Positions 16,681-24,029 of a stretch of 64,000 nt of DNA are shown in pieces. This stretch comes from QHCF01 sp003244275 (GTDB lineage: Bacteria > Actinomycetota > Acidimicrobiia > Acidimicrobiales > QHCF01). The first letter of the stretch is position 1. Each line of letters starts with the position of its first letter. Under the pieces are notes generated by a model. It had not been told where the DNA came from. It made no database searches and saw only the letters and a list, made by a program, of their open reading frames with translations. The DNA is taken from assembly GCA_036806345.1 (NCBI GenBank), contig DAIROT010000006.1:1-64000 (forward strand). The letters are read 5' to 3'. Position numbers and translations under genes: made by a program.

Positions 16681-18002
16681 CCGGCTCTCCCGACCGGTAT
16701 CCCCCGCATGCGCACCGATTCAGCGTGGGCCTCCAACCCCTCGGCCTCGGCTAGGGCCTTTACGTGGGGTGCCACCTTGGCCAGGGCGGCACCATCGAGG
16801 GAGATGACGTGTATCCGCCGCTGGAAGTCCTCGATGCCCAGGGCGCTGGCAAAGCGAGCCGACCCCGAGGTGGGCAGGACGTGGCTGGGGCCGGCCAGGT
16901 AGTCGCCCACGCTGGCCGGGGCAAAGGGACCGGTGAACACCGCGCCGGCGTGGCGCACCATGGGCAGCAGGGCCTCCGGGTCCTCGACCATCAGCTGCAG
17001 GTGCTCAGGCGCGATGGCGTTGGCCACTGACATGGCCGCATCAGGCCCGTCCACCACCACCGCATAGCCCCCCTCGGCCAAGGTCGACTCAATCTCACCC
17101 CGCCGGGACGATGCCGCTACCATCCGGTCCACCGCTTCGCAAACGGCGTCTGCCACCTCCTCGGACCAGGTGACCAGCCAGGCCAACCCGTCCGGGCCGT
17201 GCTCGGCTTCCACGATGAGGTCCACCGCCGCCCAGTCCGCCGGTGTGGTGGCGTCGGCTACCACCACCACCTCGGACGGACCGGCGAACGAGGCGGGGAC
17301 ACCCACGACCCCGGCCACCTGGCGCATGGCTAGGGAGACGTACAGGTTGCCGGGCCCGGCGATCACGTCCACCCGGCGGATGGTCTCGGTCCCGTAGGCC
17401 ATGGCCGCCACCGCCTGGGCCCCGCCCACGCGGTAGACCTCATCCACTCCGGCCAGGGCGGCAGCCGCCAGGGTGGGGGTGGCCACCCGCCCGTCCCGGC
17501 CGGGCGGGACGCACAGGGCCAACTCGCCCACCCCGGCCACCCGGGCCGGGACAGCCGTCATGAGTACTGTCGATGGGTAGCAGGCCCGACCGCCCGGGAC
17601 ATACAGCCCGGCCCGATCGACGGGTCGGCGAATGGTCGCCACCCGCAGCCCGTCGCGCTCGGTGGGGGCAACCTGAGTCACCTGGTGGCGGTGATGGGCC
17701 TCGATGGCGTCCCTGGATGCCTCCAGGGCCTGGCGGAGGGCGACAGGGATGCCACCCAGGGCAGCGGCCAGCTCCGTCGCCGGGACCCGCAGCTCATCCA
17801 CCTCGGCCCGGTCGAAGCGGGCGGTGTACTCCCGCACCGCAGCGTCGCCCCTCGCCGCCACCTCCGCCACGATGGCCACCACCGCCGTCACCGGGAGCTC
17901 CTTGGCGCTCATTCTCGGACCGCCTGGCGGGCCGCCCCTCCCCGGGCGGGGCAGCAGTGCTCCTGGGTTGTCGGCCCCCCGCAGGTCGAGTCGTTTGAGC
18001 AT
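16677..18002 (-). CDS. hisD: Histidinol dehydrogenase
   Basis: HisD oxidises histidinol to histidine in two NAD-dependent steps and binds zinc. The 441 residues include AGLYVPGGRACYPSTVLM, DVIAGPGNLYVSLAMR, SFAGPSEVVVVAD, IVEAEHGPDG and ANAIAPEHLQL. It is the first gene of the long his-trp operon. TAGGAT sits 9 nt before the ATG and overlaps the divergent -10 of the small gene at 18029. Confidence 0.96.
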   Translation of the reverse strand: MLKRLDLRGADNPGALLPRPGRGGPPGGPRMSAKELPVTAVVAIVAEVAARGDAAVREYTARFDRAEVDELRVPATELAAALGGIPVALRQALEASRDAIEAHHRHQVTQVAPTERDGLRVATIRRPVDRAGLYVPGGRACYPSTVLMTAVPARVAGVGELALCVPPGRDGRVATPTLAAAALAGVDEVYRVGGAQAVAAMAYGTETIRRVDVIAGPGNLYVSLAMRQVAGVVGVPASFAGPSEVVVVADATTPADWAAVDLIVEAEHGPDGLAWLVTWSEEVADAVCEAVDRMVAASSRRGEIESTLAEGGYAVVVDGPDAAMSVANAIAPEHLQLMVEDPEALLPMVRHAGAVFTGPFAPASVGDYLAGPSHVLPTSGSARFASALGIEDFQRRIHVISLDGAALAKVAPHVKALAEAEGLEAHAESVRMRGIPVGRAG

Positions 18003-18011
18003 GGGCTCGAC

Positions 18012-18021
18012 ATCCTAATGT
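18012..18021. promoter_or_regulatory. Overlapping divergent -10 elements (hisD / 18029 gene)
   Basis: ATCCTAATGT contains TAGGAT on the minus strand (18012-18017, 9 nt before the hisD ATG) and TAATGT on the plus strand (18016-18021, 7 nt before the ATG at 18029). The two hexamers share two bases. TTGAGC at 17995-18000 is a possible plus-strand -35, with a short 15-nt spacer. Confidence 0.5.
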
Positions 18022-18028
18022 TCCCCTG

Positions 18029-18241
18029 ATGAATCCCCGAGCTGCCGAGCTGTCCTCGCTGGCCACCGGCCTGGACGAGCTGACCCGCCGGGTCACCACC
18101 ATCGCCGACGCCTACGCCAGCGCAGATGCCGACGAGGTGGCGCTGGACCTCTATGCGGTCGAGCGGGCCCTGGTCGATGCCCATCGCCGCCTGATGAGGA
18201 CTGTTCAGTCCCAGACTCGGCCCGAGCAGGGGCCGGCATGA
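18029..18241 (+). CDS. Small helical protein of unknown function
   Basis: This 70-residue protein (MNPRAAELSSLATGLDELTR...) is almost all helix-forming, with heptad-like leucines, and lacks a signal or membrane segment. I recognise no family. Support for translation comes from its codon pattern, the -10 hexamer 7 nt upstream, and a strong hairpin right after its stop. It is divergent from hisD by 26 bp. Confidence 0.6.
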   Translation: MNPRAAELSSLATGLDELTRRVTTIADAYASADADEVALDLYAVERALVDAHRRLMRTVQSQTRPEQGPA

Positions 18242-18254
18242 TGCGCCTGGACGC

Positions 18255-18284
18255 GTCAACGGCGCCCGTTAGGGCGCCGTTGAC
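18255..18284. terminator. Strong hairpin between convergent genes
   Basis: GTCAACGGCGCC (18255-18266) pairs perfectly with GGCGCCGTTGAC (18273-18284) over a 6-nt loop. It follows the small plus-strand gene and faces nth, so it may terminate both strands. There is no T-tract, as is common in high-GC actinobacteria. Confidence 0.7.
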
Positions 18285-18357
18285 GGGAGCGAGCCGGACG
18301 GTGGGTCCTGACTCCGCTCTTAAGGAACCAGATGGCGGGAACCGGTTCCAGCGATCA

Positions 18358-19047
18358 TCATAACCGCTGCTTGCGGGTTGTGTTCGGGCCGCCAAGAATC
18401 CTCGGTGCAGTTGGGCAGAAGTCGTTGAGCAGGCAGTTTCCACACCGGGGAACGCGAGCCCGGCACACCCGGCGGCCGTGGAGGATCATGCGCAGGCTCA
18501 ACCCCCCTCGCTGTGCGGGGGGGACCAGGGCATTCAGATCGGACTCCACCTGCACCGGGTCGACTGCGGTGGTCAGGCCCAATCGACGACTGATCCGCCC
18601 CACGTGGGTATCCACCGGCAGACCGGGCAACTCATGGGCCACGCTGCGGATCACATTGGCCGTCTTGCGCCCCACCCCCCGGAGGCTGGTGAGCTCTGCC
18701 ATGGAAATCGGCACCTGGCCGTCGAAGCGGTCGTCCAGGGCCTGCGCCATGCCCTTGAGGTTGCGCGCCTTGGCCCGAAAGAAGCCAGTAGGCCGGATCA
18801 GGGCCTCCAACTCCGAGGTGTCGGCCCGGGCCAGTACCGCCGGGATCGGATAGGCACAGAACAGCGCGGGCGTGACCTGGTTCACCCGCTCATCGGTGCA
18901 CTGGGCCGACAAGATGGTCGCCACCAACAGTTGAAAGGGATTCTCGTGGACCAGGGCGCAGAGCTGGTCAGCGGTGCCTGGGTACTCGACCGCCAGTCGG
19001 GCGGTTGCCTCCCGCGCCCGCCCCGACGGGCTGCGGGGACGGGTCAT
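18358..19047 (-). CDS. nth: Endonuclease III
   Basis: Nth removes oxidised pyrimidines and nicks the abasic site in base-excision repair. The 229 residues have the helix-hairpin-helix LTSLRGVGRKTANVI with the catalytic lysine, the aspartate in LPVDTHVGRIS, and a C-terminal 4Fe-4S ligand set with C-x6-C-x2-C-x5-C spacing. TAGCCT is 6 nt upstream of the ATG. It is convergent with the small gene at 18029 and divergent from mshD. Confidence 0.95.
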   Translation of the reverse strand: MTRPRSPSGRAREATARLAVEYPGTADQLCALVHENPFQLLVATILSAQCTDERVNQVTPALFCAYPIPAVLARADTSELEALIRPTGFFRAKARNLKGMAQALDDRFDGQVPISMAELTSLRGVGRKTANVIRSVAHELPGLPVDTHVGRISRRLGLTTAVDPVQVESDLNALVPPAQRGGLSLRMILHGRRVCRARVPRCGNCLLNDFCPTAPRILGGPNTTRKQRL

Positions 19048-19053
19048 CGTCGC

Positions 19054-19059
19054 AGGCTA
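19054..19059 (-). promoter_or_regulatory. Candidate -10 for nth (leaderless)
   Basis: TAGCCT ends 6 nt before the nth ATG at 19047. Confidence 0.45.
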
Positions 19060-19083
19060 CCGGCGGATCCGAGCGCATCGCAG

Positions 19084-19089
19084 TACCCT
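19084..19089 (+). promoter_or_regulatory. Candidate -10 for mshD (leaderless)
   Basis: TACCCT ends 7 nt before the GTG at 19097, supporting that start over in-frame codons further upstream. Confidence 0.4.
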
Positions 19090-19096
19090 CGATCTG

Positions 19097-20065
19097 GTGC
19101 ACCAGGTCGAGGTCAAACGGCGGATGGGCGAGGCGGACATAGCGGCCGTCTCCGAGCTGCTGCACCTCGCCGCCCTGGCCGATGGCCACCTGCCACTCGG
19201 TGAGCACCAGTGGCTGGACCTGGTCGAGGGTCGTCGGACCGGCCTGGCCGGCTTCGTCGCCTGGGAGCCCGGCCACGGGCACCCCGTCGGCTACGCCCAG
19301 CTCCTGCGGGGGCCCAACAGCTGGGCCGTGGAGTTCGTGGTCGACCCCCACCACCGGGCGTCAAACAGCACCATAGGCGCCGACCTGTTGCGAGCTGCCC
19401 TGGACGAGGTCCGCCTCCAGGGCGGTGGTCACGTCCACCTGTGGGTGCCAAAGCCTGGATCGGAGCACGACGCCATGGCCGCCTCCATCGGGTTGTCCCG
19501 AGGCCGTGAGCTGCTCCAGATGCGAAGACGGCTGCCGGTAGAGGAGGGTATTGAGGTCGCAGGGGACCCGCTGCCCACCCGGGCCTTTCGACCCGGTGAG
19601 GACGAGGACCGTTGGTTGGAGGTCAACAACCGGGCCTTCGCCTGGCACCCGGAGCAGGGCAATTGGGACCTCGACACCCTGCAGAGACGCGAGCGTGAGC
19701 CGTGGTTCGACCCCCGGGGCTTCCTGCTCCACGTCGCAACTTCGGATGAGCGACCCAGCCCGGCCAGCGGGCGACCGACGGAGCAGATCCGTCTGGCCGG
19801 CTTCTGCTGGACCAAGGTCCATGCCGACCACCGACCCCCTCTCGGCGAGATCTACGTCATCGCCGTGGATCCCGACTTCCAGGGCCAGGATCTGGGTCGG
19901 CGGCTCCTCTTGGCCGGGTTGGCATGGCTGACTGGTGCCGGCCTGGAGGTGGCCATGCTCTACGTGGACTCGAGCAACGCCCCCGCCGTGGGCCTCTATC
20001 AAGCCCTCGGATTCACCATCGACCACGTGGATCGGGCTTACGNNNNNNNNNNCGTGCCCGCCTAG
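19097..20065 (+). CDS. mshD: Mycothiol synthase (end uncertain at assembly gap)
   Basis: MshD acetylates Cys-GlcN-Ins with acetyl-CoA, the last step of mycothiol synthesis, which is specific to actinobacteria. Two GNAT domains are seen: a first with GYAQLLRGPNSWAVEFVV and a second with the family signature NNRAFAWHPEQGNWD and the CoA-binding VDPDFQGQDLGRRLL, then SNAPAVGLYQALGF. The GTG at 19097 starts VHQVEVKRRMGEAD. Ten N at 20043-20052 fall at the last codons, so the true C-terminus and stop are not certain. Confidence 0.9.
   Translation: MHQVEVKRRMGEADIAAVSELLHLAALADGHLPLGEHQWLDLVEGRRTGLAGFVAWEPGHGHPVGYAQLLRGPNSWAVEFVVDPHHRASNSTIGADLLRAALDEVRLQGGGHVHLWVPKPGSEHDAMAASIGLSRGRELLQMRRRLPVEEGIEVAGDPLPTRAFRPGEDEDRWLEVNNRAFAWHPEQGNWDLDTLQRREREPWFDPRGFLLHVATSDERPSPASGRPTEQIRLAGFCWTKVHADHRPPLGEIYVIAVDPDFQGQDLGRRLLLAGLAWLTGAGLEVAMLYVDSSNAPAVGLYQALGFTIDHVDRAYXXXXVPA
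20043..20052. other. Assembly gap (10 N)
   Basis: Ten ambiguous bases lie at the mshD 3' end, directly before a tandem repeat. The repeat probably caused the break, so the true length between mshD and the transporter gene is unknown. Confidence 0.95.
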
Positions 20066-20126
20066 CCCGTGCCCGCCTAGCCCGTGCCCGCCTAGCCCGT
20101 GCCCGCTCAGCCGTGCCCGCTCAGCC
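20053..20126. repeat. 15-bp tandem repeat, about 5 copies, between mshD and VIT gene
   Basis: Three identical units CGTGCCCGCCTAGCC are followed by a 14-bp CGTGCCCGCTCAGC and a 15-bp CGTGCCCGCTCAGCC. The first copy supplies the apparent mshD stop and the last contains the stop of the convergent transporter gene. More copies may be hidden in the gap. Confidence 0.9.
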
Positions 20127-20969
20127 CATGCCGGAGACGCCCACCGCGCTGCCGACGCCGAAGGTCACCGCGGCCGCTCCAGCCGAGATGGCCAACTGGC
20201 GCAGAGACGAGCGCAGCCAGGACCGGCCGGTGAAGGCGGACAGGCTCGCCCCCACCACCAGGGCAGCCAGTGCACCCACCAGCACTGAGGCCAGCACCCC
20301 GGCCAGCCCGGCGGTGATGAACCACGGCACCAGGGGGATGACCGCCCCGAGGGCGAACGAGCCGAAGGAGGAGGCAGCCGCCTTGATCGGTGACCCGAGG
20401 GAGCTGGGGTCGATGCCCAGCTCCTCCCGGGCGTGGGTCTCCAGGGCCATCTCCGGGTCGGTCATCATGGCCGCCGCCAGCTGCTTGGCCTGGTCGGGGG
20501 CAACCCCTCGATCCTCGTAGATCTTGGCCAGCTCTCGGCGCTCGCCCTGCGGGTGGCGGCGGATCTCCCGGCGCTCGATGTCCAATTCCCGCTGGAAGAG
20601 CTCGCTCTGGGCCCGCATGGAGACGTACTCGCCGGCCGCCATGGAGCAGGCACCACCGACCAGGCCGGCCAGGCCAGCCAGGCGGATCACCCCGCCAGTC
20701 GGGTGGGCTCCCGCCACCCCCAGGATCAGGGAGACGTTGGATACCAGCCCGTCGCTGATCCCGAAAACCGCGGCTCGAGCCGCACCCCCCTGGATGTCGC
20801 GATGGTGGCGGTCGTCAGTGCCCTCAGCAAAGGGACGGCTGCCGCCGCCTGACTGACCATGGGCAACCGAGTCAGAGGGTGCCGCGGTTCCAGCTGATGC
20901 CGACCGGTCGGGACGGGAACCGCCATCCGCCGGGTCGGAGTGAGCGGTGGAAGCAGGACGCTCGACCAT
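20121..20969 (-). CDS. VIT-family (CCC1-like) Fe/Mn transporter
   Basis: This 282-residue membrane protein belongs to the vacuolar iron transporter group that moves Fe(II) or Mn(II). It shows FGISDGLVSNVSLILGVAGA in helix 1, AGEYVSMRAQSEL after helix 2, a charged cytoplasmic helical region with ELDIERREIRRHP and AREELGID, and three C-terminal helices. A Ser/Gly-rich tail of about 60 residues precedes the fold. The ATG at 20969 has TAACAT 7 nt upstream. Confidence 0.88.
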   Translation of the reverse strand: MVERPASTAHSDPADGGSRPDRSASAGTAAPSDSVAHGQSGGGSRPFAEGTDDRHHRDIQGGAARAAVFGISDGLVSNVSLILGVAGAHPTGGVIRLAGLAGLVGGACSMAAGEYVSMRAQSELFQRELDIERREIRRHPQGERRELAKIYEDRGVAPDQAKQLAAAMMTDPEMALETHAREELGIDPSSLGSPIKAAASSFGSFALGAVIPLVPWFITAGLAGVLASVLVGALAALVVGASLSAFTGRSWLRSSLRQLAISAGAAAVTFGVGSAVGVSGMG

Positions 20970-20976
20970 CGAGGCG

Positions 20977-20982
20977 ATGTTA
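20977..20982 (-). promoter_or_regulatory. Candidate -10 for VIT transporter (leaderless)
   Basis: TAACAT ends 7 nt before the ATG at 20969. Confidence 0.45.
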
Positions 20983-21026
20983 CCGGTGGGAGCCCATTGG
21001 ACGCTCTGGGTGCCGGTGGGGGGACA

Positions 21027-21032
21027 TAGCAT
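21027..21032 (+). promoter_or_regulatory. Candidate -10 for rlmN (leaderless)
   Basis: TAGCAT ends 8 nt before the ATG at 21041. Confidence 0.4.
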
Positions 21033-21040
21033 GCCCAGGT

Positions 21041-22159
21041 ATGAAACAGCCGGCCTTGGCGGCGGACCCTGCTCCCGGAGGGCCAGGCCGGCGATACGAC
21101 CTGGACCGGCGGGAGTTGCTGGCCGACCAACCGCCGTACCGGGTATCCCAGCTCTGGCACGGCCTCTACTCCCGGCTGGCCGAACCGGCAGAGCTGACCG
21201 AGTTGCCCCAGGTCCTGCGGGCCCGCCTGTCCGCCGAGCCCACTCTGGCGCCCTCCCTTGGCCTGTTGAGCGAGACCGTCGCCGACCAGGGACGCACCCT
21301 CAAGTGGCTGTGGTCACTGAGGGGAGGCGCCATGGTCGAGACGGTCCTCATGCACTATCCGGACCGCTCCACGGTGTGCGTGTCCACCCAGGCCGGATGC
21401 GCGATGGGTTGCGGCTTCTGCGCCACCGGGCAGACGGGCTTCACCCGCCATCTGAGCACCGGCGAGATCGTAGAGCAGGTGGTGGCGGCGGCCAGGTCCT
21501 GCCGCCAGGCCCCCGCAGACCACGTTGGGCAGCCTCCCCGCCGCCTGACCAACGTGGTCTTCATGGGCATGGGTGAGCCACTGGCCAACTTCCCGAGGGT
21601 CTGGGGCGCGATCGAGCGTCTGCACGCCGACCTGGGTCTGTCGGCCCGCCACCTGACCGTCTCCACGGTCGGCGTGGTTCCCGGGATCCGCAGCCTGGCC
21701 TCCAAGGGTCTGCCGGTTGGCCTGGCGGTGTCCCTGCACGCCGCCAATGACGCCCTACGCGACCGGTTGGTCCCCATCAACCGGCGTTGGCCCCTGGCCG
21801 CCCTGATGGATGCCTGCCAAATGTGGCGGCAGGCCACCGGTCGGCGCCTGTCCTTCGAGTGGGCCCTGATTGACCAGGTCAACGATTCCCTGTCAGACGC
21901 CGCCCAACTGGCCGACTGGGCCCGGTCTCTCCACGCCCACGTGAATCTGATCCCACTCAACGCCACCCCAGGCTGGCCGACGGTGGCCACCCCGCCCGAC
22001 GGCGTCCGGGCCTTCGCTCAGGCCCTGACTGACCATGGGGTCAACACCACCGTGCGCCGCAACCGAGGCGCCAACATCGACGCCGCCTGCGGGCAGCTGG
22101 CGGCCAGGGCTGCCACATCTCCTCACCCTGCCAATGGCCCGGCAGTGGTGGCAGACTGA
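21041..22159 (+). CDS. rlmN: 23S rRNA (A2503-C2)/tRNA methyltransferase RlmN
   Basis: RlmN is a radical-SAM enzyme that methylates C2 of A2503 in 23S rRNA and A37 of some tRNAs. The 372 residues have the cluster motif CAMGCGFCATGQTGF, VVFMGMGEPLAN, LAVSLHAANDALRDRLVPIN and the C-terminal methyl-carrying cysteine in ANIDAACGQL. It starts at ATG 21041. A small membrane protein follows after 4 nt. Confidence 0.95.
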   Translation: MKQPALAADPAPGGPGRRYDLDRRELLADQPPYRVSQLWHGLYSRLAEPAELTELPQVLRARLSAEPTLAPSLGLLSETVADQGRTLKWLWSLRGGAMVETVLMHYPDRSTVCVSTQAGCAMGCGFCATGQTGFTRHLSTGEIVEQVVAAARSCRQAPADHVGQPPRRLTNVVFMGMGEPLANFPRVWGAIERLHADLGLSARHLTVSTVGVVPGIRSLASKGLPVGLAVSLHAANDALRDRLVPINRRWPLAALMDACQMWRQATGRRLSFEWALIDQVNDSLSDAAQLADWARSLHAHVNLIPLNATPGWPTVATPPDGVRAFAQALTDHGVNTTVRRNRGANIDAACGQLAARAATSPHPANGPAVVAD

Positions 22160-22163
22160 GGAC

Positions 22164-22511
22164 ATGGAGCGAAGGCAGTGGCTCAACCGCACCCAGCCCC
22201 AAACCCTGCAGATCGGGGTACTGCTGCTGTATCTCAACGCCGCCCTGAGCATCCTGCTGGGAGCATTCCTGGTACCCGTGGCCCTGGTGCTGGCGGTGGC
22301 CCAGGCAGCGGGAGCCTACGGCATCGCCAACGAGCGCAAGTGGGGTTACCTGACCGGCGTCATCTCGGCGGTTGCCCTCCTGGCTGTTCCGCTGCTCAGC
22401 GGCGGTGGCCTGTTCGGCTTCGGCTTGCTCAACTTGATGTTCGACATCGCCCTCATAGCCCTGCTGCTGCACCCCCAGAGCCGTGACTACAAACGGATCT
22501 GGTTCAAGTAG
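22164..22511 (+). CDS. Small integral membrane protein
   Basis: This 115-residue protein has about four hydrophobic segments (around residues 17-32, 35-53, 62-78 and 83-102) and ends in basic residues. It has no motif I recognise. The ATG at 22164 follows the rlmN stop by 4 nt with GAGG just before it, so it is probably co-transcribed with rlmN and convergent with the glycosyltransferase-like gene. Confidence 0.75.
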   Translation: MERRQWLNRTQPQTLQIGVLLLYLNAALSILLGAFLVPVALVLAVAQAAGAYGIANERKWGYLTGVISAVALLAVPLLSGGGLFGFGLLNLMFDIALIALLLHPQSRDYKRIWFK

Positions 22512-22529
22512 CTTCGTCGCCAGGGGAAA

Positions 22530-24029
22530 TCACGACTTCGGATACTGCCCCTGACACGTCGACAGCACACTGCGATGGATCGACCCAGACGACAACGAAC
22601 GGACACCTGTCAGAAACTGCGGGTCAGACCAGGACCAGACTCTGGATACGTCATTGTCGACGCTGGTCGGGGATCCGGGTTTGCCGTTCCAACAGGTTGT
22701 TGATCGAAGGACCCCTCCTTCGGCATTGATGCCGACACTGACGACCACCAAGGCGAGCGTCACCACCAGACTCCACGTCCGAATACGGGAGCGCTCCACT
22801 CCGCAAAAGGACTCGGCTGCGCCCCAGAGCCAGTCCACAAACGGCAGCGCCAACACAAATATAAATGGCAAGGTCTCGGACATGAACCGGGGCCCGTAGG
22901 TATCACCCGCCCACCATCCAGAGTTGAACCCGGAAACCAGGATCCAGTACAGGGGTACAGCTACCAGGCTGATCCATTGGAGCAGGTCCAGGCCGCCTCG
23001 GCGCCTGGCGATGAGGACGCCAGCTACCGCCAGCAGGACAATCGGCGAGAAGATCAGCAGCCCGCGGGCCGGACTGACCCAGTTGGCGGCCAGGGCGTCA
23101 AGGAATGCCTTCTGCAATGTCCGATGGTCAGCGGCGTCGTAAGGCTGCAGGAAGGAGCCGTATGCCAGGTTGGTCAGCACCAACCAAGGGACGATTATGA
23201 TCAGCGCCCCACCCACGTAGCTGGTGAGCAGGCCTCGGAGGCGAATTAGCAGCATAATTGCGACGATGACCAACGGGATGACATTGGTCGGTCGCACAGC
23301 CACTGCTGCGGCAAATGACGCACCGCTCAATGCGGCCCACCATCGCCGCTGACGCGGTATGACAACGCCTCTCGCCATCAGGCGATCGAGCCAGACCAAT
23401 CCCAGGCCGAGCAGGAGCAGGGACGGACCGTGCTGCCACATGGAACGGCTGCTGATCGACCAGGCACTGGTGCCAAAGGCAAAGACCAGCCCGCTCGACA
23501 CCGCCAAGCGCCGTCTTCGCTTGGGGCTCCCTCGAAACCGCTCGAAGGCCAACCACGTCAGCACGGCGCAGGCCAGTGCGGTAACCAGTGAGGCGGTTTC
23601 CATCTGGACGACGCCCATGTCATTGGTGACCACCAGGTGATCGGCGGATGGACCACCAGCGACATGGACGAGATCTATGGCGACCACGGTGGGGACAAAG
23701 AAGACCGCGACCGGCCAGGGGTAGCCGGTGATCAGCCTTCCGTGGACCTTTGACACCGTGTAGTTGTCGGCAACAACCGGCGCGTGTTCGTAGGCATCAA
23801 GCGAAAGGGTCCGATGGTTTACCAGTTGGACGGCCGTCGGAAACGTCGAGAAGGAGTCGTAGTTGGTGATGACCGGCGACAAAGCGAACACCACGAAGCT
23901 CATCGCGAATACGGCCACACAGGCGCGCCTCAAAGATCGTCGCTCATTCCAGCGAGGGCCCCGAGCGCGCACTCCCGTCGCTCTCCACACCGGTCGGAGA
24001 CTTCGGTGGGGGGCCCTCGACAAGGTCAT
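22530..24029 (-). CDS. Multi-pass membrane protein, GT-C glycosyltransferase-like
   Basis: This 499-residue protein has about ten membrane helices and a first extracytoplasmic loop with NYDSFSTFP, GRLITGYPWP and further aromatic residues, the layout of GT-C enzymes that use polyprenyl-phosphate sugars. The donor and acceptor cannot be read from sequence. The ATG at 24029 overlaps the stop of the Ser/Thr kinase gene by 4 nt (ATGA), so the two are co-expressed. The tail is Ser/Cys-containing and extracellular. Confidence 0.75.
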   Translation of the reverse strand: MTLSRAPHRSLRPVWRATGVRARGPRWNERRSLRRACVAVFAMSFVVFALSPVITNYDSFSTFPTAVQLVNHRTLSLDAYEHAPVVADNYTVSKVHGRLITGYPWPVAVFFVPTVVAIDLVHVAGGPSADHLVVTNDMGVVQMETASLVTALACAVLTWLAFERFRGSPKRRRRLAVSSGLVFAFGTSAWSISSRSMWQHGPSLLLLGLGLVWLDRLMARGVVIPRQRRWWAALSGASFAAAVAVRPTNVIPLVIVAIMLLIRLRGLLTSYVGGALIIIVPWLVLTNLAYGSFLQPYDAADHRTLQKAFLDALAANWVSPARGLLIFSPIVLLAVAGVLIARRRGGLDLLQWISLVAVPLYWILVSGFNSGWWAGDTYGPRFMSETLPFIFVLALPFVDWLWGAAESFCGVERSRIRTWSLVVTLALVVVSVGINAEGGVLRSTTCWNGKPGSPTSVDNDVSRVWSWSDPQFLTGVRSLSSGSIHRSVLSTCQGQYPKS

